64,000 nucleotides of DNA from an uncultured Spirochaetales bacterium (lineage in GTDB: Bacteria; Spirochaetota; Spirochaetia; Sphaerochaetales; Sphaerochaetaceae): the NCBI GenBank assembly GCA_949285145.1, contig CASDXQ010000018.1, positions 51,295 through 115,294 of the forward strand, read 5' to 3'. This document shows positions 16,983 through 25,385 of this stretch, in pieces. The notes below the pieces were generated by a model. It ran no database searches. It had not been told where the DNA came from and worked only from the letters and a program-made list of their open reading frames with translations. Positions within the stretch are counted from its first letter, which is position 1; each line of letters opens with the position of its first letter. A program made the position numbers and the translations under genes.

Positions 16983-17390
16983 TTATGAAATTATGAAAAG
17001 TCCCAGTGTGGTGAAAACAGCAGGCACCGGGACTTTTCTGTATCCTGCCGTCTTCTTCAGTACGGGATTATTGACAATCATATATGCAGTGATACACAGT
17101 GATTCTGTCTTCAGCATGAAAACAACGGCTGCTGTCAGTATTTCCGGTTTGCTGTATGAAGAGAACAGAGGAATATATATTCCGGCATTGTCAGATCCGT
17201 CTGATACAGTGACAGATGCCATGTTTAGAAGTGTGATTTTCCCGTCTTTTGCTTCTTCCTCTTCATCATTTCTGCACATCCATGCCCTTATACCCAGAAC
17301 AAGCGGGGCAAAGACGGGAATCCAGACATATGAGGAGAAAAAGGCAGCAGTCACTGCTGAAACAATCAGGCTGAAAACAAAAAAGTTCCG
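16983..17390 (-). pseudogene. C-terminal remnant of a CadD-type cadmium resistance/efflux protein
   Basis: The minus-strand frame matches the second half of CadD-family membrane proteins: PVFAPLVLGIRAW, then a central ASVTVSDGSDNAGIYIPLF motif and a C-terminal PAVFTTLGLFIIS. The usual first three helices are missing. The readable frame (GTG at 17354) extends upstream only to about 17390, where it runs into the asnA terminator. It is a 5'-truncated remnant without its own start region. The overlapping plus-strand frame 16993-17397 is a shadow. Confidence 0.7.
16996..17037. terminator. Bidirectional hairpin after the M20 peptidase gene
   Basis: AAAAGTCCC (16996-17004) pairs with GGGACTTTT (17029-17037), extended by GTG/CAC. 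It overlaps the 3' end of the cadD remnant. Confidence 0.65.
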
Positions 17391-17413
17391 AGCCTGAATA
17401 CTGGCCCCGGAAC
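17379..17413 (-). terminator. asnA intrinsic terminator
   Basis: GTTCCG (17385-17390) pairs with CGGAAC (17408-17413). On the minus strand the stem is followed by a T6 run at 17379-17384. The cadD remnant abuts it. Confidence 0.75.
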
Positions 17414-17512
17414 CACTTTAGCTCTGTCATATCAGGATGCAGAAGCAGAGAAAAACAGCATCACTATCCGTACTGGCAGAAGCCGGCAGCGATGAAACAA
17501 TGCTGTCACTCA

Positions 17513-18544
17513 TCAGATAAGATTGAAACCGAGCTCACGAGCCTCCTCTCTTGCCTCATTCTGCCATACGGATGCCTGAACTTCCCCGATATGTGCTTTC
17601 TTAAGGAGGAACATGCAAAGCCTGCTCTGCCCTATACCTCCTCCGATTGTCTGAGGAAACTCACCGGCAAGGAGGCGTTTATGCCAGTAAAGCCCGGCTC
17701 TTTCCTCACAACCCTTCTCTTTCAGCTGGAAGAGAAGAGAATCCCTGCTGACTCTGATTCCCATTGAAGAAAGCTCAAGGTTGGCACCTCTGACAGTATC
17801 CCAGACGATTATATCACCGTTAAGCCCCACATGACCATCACCTGTAGGAGTTGACCAGTCGTCGTAATCAGGAGCACGTCCTGAATGAGGCTTGCTGTCT
17901 GCAAGTTTTGCGCCTATGCCGATAAGGAACACAGCACCATACTTTCTTGCAAGTTCCCTCTCCCTCTGTGAAGATGAAAGATCAGGATACATTTCAAGTG
18001 CATCCTCCGCATGGATGAATGTGATTTCATCCGGAAGACAGGGTTCAAGAGCCGCATATGTCTCATGAATAAGAAATTCAGTTCTTTTCAGTGCGGAGTA
18101 AATCTCCCTTACAACTTTTTTAAGATACTCAAGATTTCTATCATCATCTCCGATTACCTGTTCCCAGTCCCACTGGTCGACATAAATCGAGTGGATTTCG
18201 TCGATATCATCATCAGGGCGGAGTGCGTTCATATCTGTATAAAGGCCATATCCCTTTGCAATCTTGTAATCGGCAAGCGCCATCCTCTTCCATTTTGCAA
18301 GTGACTGGACAATCTCCATTCTCGCATTGTTCATGTTGCCAACTTCAAATGTGACAGGACGCTCCACTCCGTTGAGATCATCGTTGATACCGCTGCCAGA
18401 AGGAACGAAAAGAGGACTCGTAACCCTTGACAGCCTCAGTGCTCCTGAAAGCTCTTTCTCGAAAATGTCCTTCACTATTTTTATGGCACGTTCCGTCTCT
18501 CTCTCACTGAGTATCGGCTTATATCCTAAAGGAAAAAATTTCAT
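17513..18544 (-). CDS. asnA: Aspartate--ammonia ligase (asparagine synthetase A)
   Basis: The 343-residue class II synthetase-like enzyme makes asparagine from aspartate, ammonia and ATP. Typical AsnA segments are present: FEVGNMNNARMEIVQSLAKW, DMNALRPDDDID, YVDQWDWEQVI, YDDWST and the C-terminal IGGGIGQSRLCMFLL. Length is near the usual 330. GAGG precedes the ATG. It is monocistronic. Asparaginyl-tRNA synthetase is encoded about 7 kb downstream, so Asn-tRNA is made directly. Confidence 0.95.
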   Translation of the reverse strand: MKFFPLGYKPILSERETERAIKIVKDIFEKELSGALRLSRVTSPLFVPSGSGINDDLNGVERPVTFEVGNMNNARMEIVQSLAKWKRMALADYKIAKGYGLYTDMNALRPDDDIDEIHSIYVDQWDWEQVIGDDDRNLEYLKKVVREIYSALKRTEFLIHETYAALEPCLPDEITFIHAEDALEMYPDLSSSQRERELARKYGAVFLIGIGAKLADSKPHSGRAPDYDDWSTPTGDGHVGLNGDIIVWDTVRGANLELSSMGIRVSRDSLLFQLKEKGCEERAGLYWHKRLLAGEFPQTIGGGIGQSRLCMFLLKKAHIGEVQASVWQNEAREEARELGFNLI

Positions 18545-18635
18545 CTTCTTACCTCACGTATTGATTAAAAGCAACTAATATGTCTATACTCCGGAAAGAT
18601 ATCATGAAAAGAAAATTTAATATATAGGGGTTATT

Positions 18636-19067
18636 ATGAAAGACACAGGCTTTTTTGCTGAATTCAAGAAATTCATCACCCGGGGCAACGTTCTCGACAT
18701 GGCTGTCGGTGTTATCATCGGTGCTTCGTTCAACGCAATCGTCACAAGTCTCGTAAACGATATCATCAGTCCTGTAATCGGAATGGTCACAGGCGGCATT
18801 GACTTCTCTTCAATGGCAATCACACTTGTGGCAGCAACAGAGACAAGCGCGGCTGTGACAATCAACATCGGAACATTCATCAACACAATCATTCAGTTCC
18901 TGCTCACAGCTCTCACAATCTTCATTATCGTAAAATCATTCAATAAGATGAGCGAAGCGAGAAAGAAGAAGGAAGAAGCTGCGAAAGCTGCTGCTCCTGC
19001 AGCACCGCCCGCGAAGCCTGCTGACATCGTTCTTCTTGAAGAAATCAGAGATCTTCTCAAGAAATAA
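18636..19067 (+). CDS. mscL: Large-conductance mechanosensitive channel
   Basis: The 143-residue pentameric channel releases osmolytes on hypo-osmotic shock. TM1 (GNVLDMAVGVIIGASFNAIV, residues 18-37) carries the pore-lining Gly/Ala pattern, and TM2 (INTIIQFLLTALTIFIIVKS) is followed by a Lys/Ala-rich cytoplasmic helix ending LLEEIRDLLKK. An AGGGG precedes the ATG. It is monocistronic with a terminator. Confidence 0.95.
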   Translation: MKDTGFFAEFKKFITRGNVLDMAVGVIIGASFNAIVTSLVNDIISPVIGMVTGGIDFSSMAITLVAATETSAAVTINIGTFINTIIQFLLTALTIFIIVKSFNKMSEARKKKEEAAKAAAPAAPPAKPADIVLLEEIRDLLKK

Positions 19068-19087
19068 GAAAGTACAGATCAAGCAGA

Positions 19088-19111
19088 AAGCCTCCGCACG
19101 GAGGCTTTTTT
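19088..19111 (+). terminator. mscL intrinsic terminator
   Basis: AAGCCTCCG pairs with CGGAGGCTT around a CA dinucleotide, then a T run to 19111. The following minus-strand gene ends at 19111, so the hairpin serves both directions. Confidence 0.8.
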
Positions 19112-19908
19112 CATATCTCTTCCAGAACATATGTAGAAGAGCCGTCAACAGGATTCATGAATGCTATCGATTTGAAAAGGAAATCCCCGTCCATGGTGTA
19201 TTCAAGACAGCGCTTTCCTTTTTCATTGTAATGAAAACATATTGCCGAATCTGTATCTGCTGTCAGTCCGAAGGCCTTGCTGCTCACGGAAAAGGCAACA
19301 GAAGAAGGAGAGAAGCTCATTGAGACAAGCTTCCATTCCGACGGATTCAACACTGAGCTGTTTATAAGTTCCGCGCACTTTCTGTAACACTCGGCATATG
19401 GCGCATTCTCATCCCAGTCTATCCACTCTCCCCTTTCTTCGCCTTTATTGAAAATGGGGAAAAACCGGTATTCCGCTCCATCTCTCACAACATATATTTC
19501 CGGATACTGACCATAAAGCGGATCATCGGCAATCTTCACCTTCATTACAAGTGTTTTCATTCTTCCTCTGTTATCATCATCACTCGTGTTCACCCAACGG
19601 TATGTGCCCTCCCATGAAAGTGTCTTGTGAATCTGGATCGAGACATCCAGATTGCTGTTTTCACCATCCCTTGCAGCCCATGACACTTTATACTCCCTGT
19701 TACCTTCAAGGTTTGCAACGGTGAAGGAAAACTGGCTGCTGTCAAGCCGGACTATGAAGCTGTCATCGATGTAGATGTCATACCAGACAGCATCCTGGAC
19801 AGCATCCCATTCAATATGGAGACTGTTTGCTTTGCTGCTGACCGACATATCCGCAAATACTGAAAAGGCAGCAGAAAGAAAAATCATGATTGCAATTGTT
19901 TTCTTCAT
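19111..19908 (-). CDS. Secreted protein with fibronectin type III-like domain
   Basis: The 265-residue protein has a Sec signal peptide at residues 1-19 (KKTIAIMIFLSAAFSVFA, cleavage after FADM-type site, no lipobox). Residues 25-95 look like an FnIII sandwich (LHIEWDAVQDAVWYDIYID, then YKVSWAARD). The C-terminal 150 residues are unassigned and probably beta-rich. It is likely periplasmic or surface-associated. A TTGCCG, 17 nt, TAAAAT promoter ends 6 nt before the ATG with no SD. Confidence 0.6.
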   Translation of the reverse strand: MKKTIAIMIFLSAAFSVFADMSVSSKANSLHIEWDAVQDAVWYDIYIDDSFIVRLDSSQFSFTVANLEGNREYKVSWAARDGENSNLDVSIQIHKTLSWEGTYRWVNTSDDDNRGRMKTLVMKVKIADDPLYGQYPEIYVVRDGAEYRFFPIFNKGEERGEWIDWDENAPYAECYRKCAELINSSVLNPSEWKLVSMSFSPSSVAFSVSSKAFGLTADTDSAICFHYNEKGKRCLEYTMDGDFLFKSIAFMNPVDGSSTYVLEEI

Positions 19909-19914
19909 ATTATG

Positions 19915-19943
19915 ATTTTACACTTCCCTGACAATATCGGCAA
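19915..19943 (-). promoter_or_regulatory. Promoter of the FnIII-like gene, predicted leaderless
   Basis: On the minus strand TTGCCG (19938-19943), 17 nt, TAAAAT (19915-19920), then 6 nt to the ATG at 19908. No SD. Confidence 0.6.
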
Positions 19944-20084
19944 AATTTTTCAAGCCTTTTGCACAAAGTCGGAAACAAGTGCATGCAACTTATGTGTCTC
20001 ATGAATTGACTTTCATGTTTTGATTTTACTTATTTCATTTCTGGCAAGAAATTGTAAAAAGAATGTTAAAAAAAACATCACCTC

Positions 20085-20113
20085 TTGACGAAAAAAACGA
20101 AAGTTAGTATTAA
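20085..20113 (+). promoter_or_regulatory. Promoter of the 135-residue hypothetical gene
   Basis: TTGACG, 17 nt, TATTAA, giving a leader of about 35 nt that contains GGAGG before the ATG at 20155. Confidence 0.65.
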
Positions 20114-20154
20114 TATGGCCGACAAAAGGGGAATTGAATTAGTGGAGGCGTTTT

Positions 20155-20562
20155 ATGAAAGCGTCAGATGTTACTTTGATTCTCAATTCTGCAGGGGGCT
20201 ACTTCAATAAAGCCGATGTCCCGTCCCTTTATGTGGAGATCCAGAGCCACAGGGCAGACCTTGAGAGGAAAATCTCAAGACAGATCACTTTCCACGATGC
20301 GCTTTTCTCATGGACGGAAAACATATTCACACCGATCATGAACGAAATACTTTCAAGCATGAAGCTGAAGCTCATTGCATCGCAGAAAAGTATCGGCAAG
20401 GTCTATTTTGAGATTTATGAGAAAGCAGAGGAAAAGGGTTTCCAAAATCTTGAGGGGATCATTGAGTCCTACATCGGTGAAAATGAAGTAAGCATACTTA
20501 AATTCCTGCTGTCTCTCATTCCGCAGAAAAAGAGCATGCCTGCAGAAGAAATCGCGATCTGA
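20155..20562 (+). CDS. Hypothetical 135-residue helical protein
   Basis: I do not recognise the family. The protein is soluble and mostly helical, with Lys/Glu-rich central helices (NEILSSMKLKLIASQKSIGK) and a C-terminal IPQKKSMPAEEIAI tail. It has no signal or membrane segment. A good promoter, a strong SD (GGAGG) and its own terminator argue that it is a real, probably well-expressed monocistronic gene. The start residues KASDVTLILNSAGGYF could form a small N-terminal alpha/beta element. Confidence 0.6.
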   Translation: MKASDVTLILNSAGGYFNKADVPSLYVEIQSHRADLERKISRQITFHDALFSWTENIFTPIMNEILSSMKLKLIASQKSIGKVYFEIYEKAEEKGFQNLEGIIESYIGENEVSILKFLLSLIPQKKSMPAEEIAI

Positions 20563-20569
20563 AAAACAT

Positions 20570-20603
20570 GAGCCGCATCACTGCGGCTCTCTGTTCATTT
20601 TTT
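20570..20603 (+). terminator. Terminator after the 135-residue gene
   Basis: GAGCCGCA (20570-20577) pairs with TGCGGCTC (20582-20589), with a T6 run at 20598-20603. It overlaps the 3' end of the convergent DJ-1 gene. Confidence 0.7.
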
Positions 20604-21146
20604 CCAGTATACTGTTTTTTCCAGTTTTTCCTCTGCTTCCTTTCCAAGCAGCCTCTCAACAAGAGTGAAGGCAAGCGGCCAGGCATAGGCAACTGATTTT
20701 GCTGTAATGATATTTCCGTCTTCGACAACTCCGTCAGAAAGGAATTCAACAGACGGGCTGTATTCTTCGCACCCGGGGAAACAGGTTGCCTTTCCGCTGC
20801 GGACAAGGCCGAGAGGGCCGAGTACGACAGAAGGAGCCGCACAGATAGCTGCAACAAGTCTGTCCTGTGCGTGCTTTATGATAAGCTCATTTGCTTCCCA
20901 GCACTGGGCAATATTCGTACTGCCCGGCATACCTCCGGGAATGAACACAAGATCGGATATGCCATGGTAGTTCTCCACGAGCTCATCACATGCTATTTCC
21001 ACATCATGAGAAGAAACAACACTGAGTTTTCCGCCCACAGCCAGTTTCGTGACCTTTATTCCGGCTCTGACAAGCCCGTCATAAACGGTAAGGGCCTCAA
21101 CTTCCTCAAAGCCGCATGCAAAGAGTATGACAGCATGTTTATTCAT
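20595..21146 (-). CDS. DJ-1/YajL family protein
   Basis: The 183-residue class I glutamine-amidotransferase-like fold has the nucleophile elbow AAICAAPS with the conserved Cys near residue 101, an upstream Glu in GFEEVEA and the FIPGGMPGS loop. DJ-1/YajL homologues are linked to oxidative and glyoxal stress and thiol chaperone activity; the precise biochemistry remains debated. It overlaps the DAHP synthase end by 4 nt and uses a strong SD inside it, so it is cotranscribed with an aromatic biosynthesis gene. Confidence 0.88.
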   Translation of the reverse strand: MNKHAVILFACGFEEVEALTVYDGLVRAGIKVTKLAVGGKLSVVSSHDVEIACDELVENYHGISDLVFIPGGMPGSTNIAQCWEANELIIKHAQDRLVAAICAAPSVVLGPLGLVRSGKATCFPGCEEYSPSVEFLSDGVVEDGNIITAKSVAYAWPLAFTLVERLLGKEAEEKLEKTVYWKK

Positions 21147-22204
21147 TCTTTTTTCCTCCTTTCTCTCAGAAGTGTGGCAGAAGCAGTCAGAATTCTCTCA
21201 GTCTCCTCCCATCCGATGCAAGAATCAGTGATTGACACACCGTATTTCAAATCAGCGCCTATAGGCTGATTACCTTCATTTATATTGCTTTCAAGCATGA
21301 AGCCCCTGATTGATTCATCTCCCCAGACAACCTGGTCTACAACACTTCTGAGTACTCTTTTCTGACGTCTGAAATCCTTCCGGCTGTTGCCATGAGAGCA
21401 ATCAATGATGATCGCATCATTGAGCCCATTGTCAAGCATGAGCTTGCGGGCAGATTCAACCTCGTCTTCATAATAATTGGGACTCCTGTCGCCTCCTCTC
21501 ATTATGAGATGGCACATGTCATTGCCGGTGGTGCGGAAAATAATGGACTGGCCATCCTTGCTGACACCTATGAAGGCGGCAGGACTGGAAGCACTCTTTA
21601 TCGCATTGATCGCATGAGTATATTCGCCTGATGTTGAATTCTTGAAGCCGACAGGAACTGAAAGACCGCTTGCAAGATTGCGGTGTGTCTGGCTTTCAGT
21701 GGTTCTTGCTCCGATACTGGCCCATGAGATTATGTCATCAATGTACTGCGGGATAATCGGGTCAAGCACCTCGCAGCCGACCGGAAGACCGATGTGGGTT
21801 ATGTCTATAAGAAGCTTGCGGGCCGTACGAAGTCCTTTGTTTATATCATAGGATCCATCCAGATCCGGATCCAGTATGAGACCTTTCCATCCCACTGTGG
21901 TGCGGGGTTTCTCAAAATAAGTCCTCATGATGATGAACATCTGATCACTGACAATGCTTCTCAGCTTACTGAGCCGGCGGGCATAATCAAGAGCCGCGTC
22001 AGTATCATGAATGGAACACGGCCCTACTATGGCAAGCAGTCTTCTGTCTCTGCCGCTGAGGATATCTCTCACACTCTGGCGGTACGAAAGAATCCTCTCT
22101 CCATCCTCCTGAGACAATGGAAACTGTGTGCATATCTCATTCGGGGTGAGGATCGGATCCATCGCCTTTATATGAATATCATAGCTTGGAATAATCTGTT
22201 TCAT
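21143..22204 (-). CDS. 3-deoxy-7-phosphoheptulonate synthase, class I (AroFGH type)
   Basis: The 353-residue enzyme condenses PEP and erythrose 4-phosphate, the first step of the shikimate pathway. Its motifs are LAIVGPCSIHD near residues 58-68, WKGLILDPDLDGSYDI, GARTTESQTHR, GGDRSPNYYEDE and IIDCSHGNSRKD. These provide the PEP- and metal-binding residues (Cys, His, Glu, Asp). The N-terminal extension is of the type that carries feedback regulation, but the effector (Phe, Tyr or Trp) is not assignable. TATAAT ends 6 nt before the ATG and there is no SD. Confidence 0.93.
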   Translation of the reverse strand: MKQIIPSYDIHIKAMDPILTPNEICTQFPLSQEDGERILSYRQSVRDILSGRDRRLLAIVGPCSIHDTDAALDYARRLSKLRSIVSDQMFIIMRTYFEKPRTTVGWKGLILDPDLDGSYDINKGLRTARKLLIDITHIGLPVGCEVLDPIIPQYIDDIISWASIGARTTESQTHRNLASGLSVPVGFKNSTSGEYTHAINAIKSASSPAAFIGVSKDGQSIIFRTTGNDMCHLIMRGGDRSPNYYEDEVESARKLMLDNGLNDAIIIDCSHGNSRKDFRRQKRVLRSVVDQVVWGDESIRGFMLESNINEGNQPIGADLKYGVSITDSCIGWEETERILTASATLLRERRKKE

Positions 22205-22210
22205 GGAACA

Positions 22211-22216
22211 ATTATA
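22211..22216 (-). promoter_or_regulatory. -10 hexamer TATAAT, 6 nt before the DAHP synthase start
   Basis: A perfect TATAAT on the minus strand is followed by 6 nt and the ATG at 22204. The -35 is weak. A leaderless transcript is predicted. Confidence 0.55.
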
Positions 22217-22246
22217 AAAACAAACCGCTTTTTCTCCTAGCCGTTT

Positions 22247-24061
22247 TCAGCTTTTCTTGTCCCCGCTTCCATCTTTTTTCTTGGGATACAGGAACCTCTT
22301 GATCTTCTGTGTGGCAGTCCGCTCGAACTCTTCCTCCTGCAGCTCCACGGAATCGATTCTGTTCTGTGCGGAAAGCTCCTTGTTCACTTCTCCCCTGAGC
22401 GATGCGACATATTTAACAGCTTCCTTCTTTGCATCCTCAATGCTTATCTTGAGGCTCTTCGCCATCAGCTCAATGTCTATCTTGATGAGGGCAAGAAGTC
22501 CTGTTCCCTGAGGAACGACAAGGGACTCCTGCACGAACTGCATGTTATTGATCACAGATTCAATTGACTCGGGATAAATGTTCTCACCTGCAGGCCCGAG
22601 GATCATGGTCTTGCAGCGGCCTTTGATGTACAGCCATCCTTTCCTGTCGATAAAGCCCAGATCACCTGTTCTGAAATAACCGTCTCCGGTAAAAGCCTCA
22701 GCATTCAGAGCATCATTATGGTAATAGCCCGGTGTGACGCTTGGTCCCTTTACCGCAATCTCTCCAACCCCCGTTGAGTCAATCTCAAGCAGTTTCATGT
22801 CGATATCGGGATGAACCTTTCCGCATGAGGTGAGTTTATGCTGTTTTCTCTTCGGACCGCATCCGGCAAGAAGCGGACTGGTCTCGGTAAGACCGTAACC
22901 GAGGGCATACGGGAAACGGGCACGATAGAGGAATTCCTCGACTTCCCTGTCAAGCGCAGAGCCGCCGATTCCGAAGAACACCAGCTTGCCGCCGAACGTG
23001 GAGTGAAGCTTATGCCCGATGAGGCGTGCAATCAGATTCCGTGTAAGAGGATTACGGTAGAACTTTGCAAGACTGCCTTCTCCCTTGATGACTGGAGCGA
23101 CAGCGGCTTTGTAAACCTTTTCGATAAGGAGAGGAACCGTCTGTATGACGTGAGGCCTTATCTTCTTGAGAGCCGGCATGAGAACTGAGACCGCAGGCGG
23201 CTTACCCAGGAAATGAATCTCAAAACCGCAGTTCATGGAAAGCAGCTGTCCTATCGTGAATTCATATATATGGCTTATAGGCAGGATGGAAAGAACCCTC
23301 ATTCCCGGTTTGCCGACAAAATACTCGAAACTGTCCCTGTCCGCATTCCTTATTATGTTCTTATGTGTAAGCACGACACCTTTTGATGAGCCGGTGGTGC
23401 CTGATGTGTAGATTATCGAAGCAATGTCATTTTCTTCCAGAGGAAGTGCATTGAGCTCCCTCAGACTGAACTTTGCATGAGTGATGTCCACACCCGGCAG
23501 AGAGAGGAAATTCTTATCATCTATCTGTCCCCTCACATCTTCAGGCAGATGGAAAAGATCCTCCAGGCGGAAAATCTCATAATTATTCTCCAGCACGAAA
23601 TTCCTTACGGAGTTGAACTGTCTCTGCTGTGCACATATGCCGATGCAGCCAGAATCCTGCATGGCAACTATAGCCTCCTTTCCGCTGAAGCCGGGGAGTA
23701 TCGGAACCGCAATTCCGCCGATTGAAGTGAGACCGAGATAAAACATCATCCACATAGGACTTGACTCACCGTAGATGCATATTCTGTCCCCCTTCTTTAT
23801 CCCCATGTTCAGTAGATACTGGCTTATCGCATGAACTTTGAAACCAAGATACTGATATGAGAAACTTACCTCATCCTCCCCGCCGTATACTGTGTAGCAG
23901 AGAAGTTTGGAATAACGGGCGCATACAGCTTCCACGAAATCGCGGAATGTATATTTCTTCACCCCGTACATCACAAGACCGTCAGGTCTTTTTATCTTTC
24001 CACATTCCTTGAAGGAATATTCCCTTGCCTTATCTGTCTTCTTTTTTTTCGCATCACCCAT
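22247..24061 (-). CDS. AMP-binding acyl-CoA synthetase (long-chain fatty acid--CoA ligase-like)
   Basis: The 604-residue adenylate-forming enzyme has the P-loop-like IYTSGTTGSSKGVVLTH (core 3), a middle YGLTETSPLLAGCG, GDLGFIDRKGWLYIKGR and a C-terminal QKIKRFLYPKK. It probably activates fatty acids as acyl-AMP/acyl-CoA for lipid remodelling. I place the start at 24061, where GGAGG lies 5 nt upstream; longer in-frame starts at 24073 and 24091 lack an SD. The start overlaps the WalJ-like gene by 8 nt. A second, distinct paralogue lies at 29969-31708. Confidence 0.88.
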   Translation of the reverse strand: MGDAKKKKTDKAREYSFKECGKIKRPDGLVMYGVKKYTFRDFVEAVCARYSKLLCYTVYGGEDEVSFSYQYLGFKVHAISQYLLNMGIKKGDRICIYGESSPMWMMFYLGLTSIGGIAVPILPGFSGKEAIVAMQDSGCIGICAQQRQFNSVRNFVLENNYEIFRLEDLFHLPEDVRGQIDDKNFLSLPGVDITHAKFSLRELNALPLEENDIASIIYTSGTTGSSKGVVLTHKNIIRNADRDSFEYFVGKPGMRVLSILPISHIYEFTIGQLLSMNCGFEIHFLGKPPAVSVLMPALKKIRPHVIQTVPLLIEKVYKAAVAPVIKGEGSLAKFYRNPLTRNLIARLIGHKLHSTFGGKLVFFGIGGSALDREVEEFLYRARFPYALGYGLTETSPLLAGCGPKRKQHKLTSCGKVHPDIDMKLLEIDSTGVGEIAVKGPSVTPGYYHNDALNAEAFTGDGYFRTGDLGFIDRKGWLYIKGRCKTMILGPAGENIYPESIESVINNMQFVQESLVVPQGTGLLALIKIDIELMAKSLKISIEDAKKEAVKYVASLRGEVNKELSAQNRIDSVELQEEEFERTATQKIKRFLYPKKKDGSGDKKS

Positions 24062-24824
24062 AGAAACCTCCATATGTCCTGCCTCTTTCACATACAGTGA
24101 AGTTCTTTATCTCAAAACCGTCTGTGTAATTGTCCATAACGGCATCAACAGTATTGTTGTTGTCGGAAAGATGCACGAGGAAAACAGTTTTATCCCCGGC
24201 ACCGATCTGAAAAAGGAAATTTCTTGCCTGTCTGTTTGACAGATGTCCCCTCTCTCCGCTTATCCTTCGCTTCAGAGGGAAAGGATATTTACCATTTTCG
24301 AGCATGTCTTCATCATAGTTGCTTTCAAGAAAAACCACTCTGCTCGCCCTTGCCATCTCAAGGCTTTCCGGGGAATATACCCCAGTATCAGTCATGAGGA
24401 AGAACCTCGATTCTCCGTTTTCGATGAAATACCCAGCAGATCCCGCACTGTCGTGAGTGGTTCTGAAAGGCACGGCATGGAAGGAGCCGGGGAAAAGCTC
24501 ATCGCCGAAACTGAATAGAGAAAGCATGTCCTCTTTCAGCCCGAGTTTTGCGAAAATGCTTTCATCACTTTCAAAACACTGTCTGGATGCGTGGATGCGC
24601 ACTCCTTTGGCACGGTAAAGACCGCCCAGGCCTTTGCTGTGATCGGGATGCATGTGGGTGACAAGCACGTCAGAAAGCGCATCAAACGGGATGCAAACCT
24701 GCTCAAGCCGCTTTTTCAGCCCGCTCAGGGTGAGTCCGGCATCAACCAGCAGACAGGATTTACCGTCATAGAAGGCATAGCTGTTGCCACAGCTTCCTGA
24801 TGTGAGAACAGCATATTTCGTCAT
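24054..24824 (-). CDS. MBL-fold metallohydrolase, WalJ/YycJ-like
   Basis: The 256-residue metallo-beta-lactamase fold protein has a start LTSGSCGNSYAFYDG typical of YycJ/VicX and metal motif THMHPDHSKGL near residues 56-66. DTGVY and LESNYDEDML follow, with a late VHLSDNNN. YycJ relatives are linked to cell wall/DNA coordination and have 5'-3' exonuclease activity. Here there is no WalRK two-component pair, so function is transferred only from family. It overlaps both neighbours by 4-8 nt. Confidence 0.85.
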   Translation of the reverse strand: MTKYAVLTSGSCGNSYAFYDGKSCLLVDAGLTLSGLKKRLEQVCIPFDALSDVLVTHMHPDHSKGLGGLYRAKGVRIHASRQCFESDESIFAKLGLKEDMLSLFSFGDELFPGSFHAVPFRTTHDSAGSAGYFIENGESRFFLMTDTGVYSPESLEMARASRVVFLESNYDEDMLENGKYPFPLKRRISGERGHLSNRQARNFLFQIGAGDKTVFLVHLSDNNNTVDAVMDNYTDGFEIKNFTVCERGRTYGGFYG

Positions 24825-25147
24825 GAGTTCTCCTCCAGAAATTCTGCGTCAAAGCCAAGTGCGGCTTTTCCTTTGCTGCGCAGTATAGGAGTGATGAAAA
24901 GATCATTGTGCTCCTCAAGCTCCTGTGCTGCATCATAAACCATGTAAGCAAGCCTCTTTTTATAGTAGGCGCTGGAAGTGTCCACGCATTCCTCCGGCTT
25001 AAGATGACGGAATATATTTTCAAGCTCTCCTTTTGAGAGAGAACGCTCTTTCAGATCGACAAACTGATACTCCTTCCGCCTTTCCCTGAGAAAGCGGATG
25101 GCCTTTTTCGTATCATTCGAATTCATATAGCCTATTACCTGTATCAA
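24821..25147 (-). CDS. ArsC/Spx-like thioredoxin-fold protein
   Basis: The 108-residue protein has an ArsC-family fold: IQVIGYMNSNDTKKAIRFL at the N terminus, then FVDLKERSLSKGEL and a late TPILRSKGKAALGF matching the RPI/R-G-x-x-x-x-G loop of the family. The catalytic Cys of ArsC (CxxC-x-K) is replaced (YMNSNDTKK), so it is not a classical arsenate reductase and may be redox-inactive. The start is TTG with GAGG 8 nt upstream. It overlaps the MBL gene as ATGA. Confidence 0.75.
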   Translation of the reverse strand: MIQVIGYMNSNDTKKAIRFLRERRKEYQFVDLKERSLSKGELENIFRHLKPEECVDTSSAYYKKRLAYMVYDAAQELEEHNDLFITPILRSKGKAALGFDAEFLEENS

Positions 25148-25225
25148 AACAAGAACCTCTTTTTTTTTACACTCTAACTATTATAAAAGAAAATGACATT
25201 GTCAATTTTACTTTCTTGATTTTAT

Positions 25226-25245
25226 TATGGTGATTTTTCACCATA
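25226..25245 (+). promoter_or_regulatory. Perfect 8-bp palindrome between the ArsC-like operon and asnS
   Basis: TATGGTGA and TCACCATA are separated by TTTT. It lies about 80 nt upstream of the ArsC-like start (minus) and 95 nt upstream of the asnS -35 (plus), in a divergent intergenic region. An operator site is the simplest reading. Confidence 0.45.
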
Positions 25246-25322
25246 TTACTGCATCCGGCATGATTTCATGTAGCCAATCTTTGCCACAGGAGCCGCAGTG
25301 ATTTCAGACAATGACCGGACAA

Positions 25323-25351
25323 TTGACTATAAAGATGAAAACTCCTAAAGT
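25323..25351 (+). promoter_or_regulatory. asnS promoter
   Basis: TTGACT, 17 nt, TAAAGT, with a leader of about 28 nt containing AAGGAG before the ATG at 25386. Confidence 0.65.
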
Positions 25352-25385
25352 AGCACTAAAATGTTTTCAAGGAGATTTCTTAATT

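Noticed and set aside
16993..17397. 134-residue plus-strand frame over the cadD remnant
   Set aside because: The minus-strand frame has clear CadD-family motifs, while the plus frame shows no family match and no good RBS; it is a shadow.
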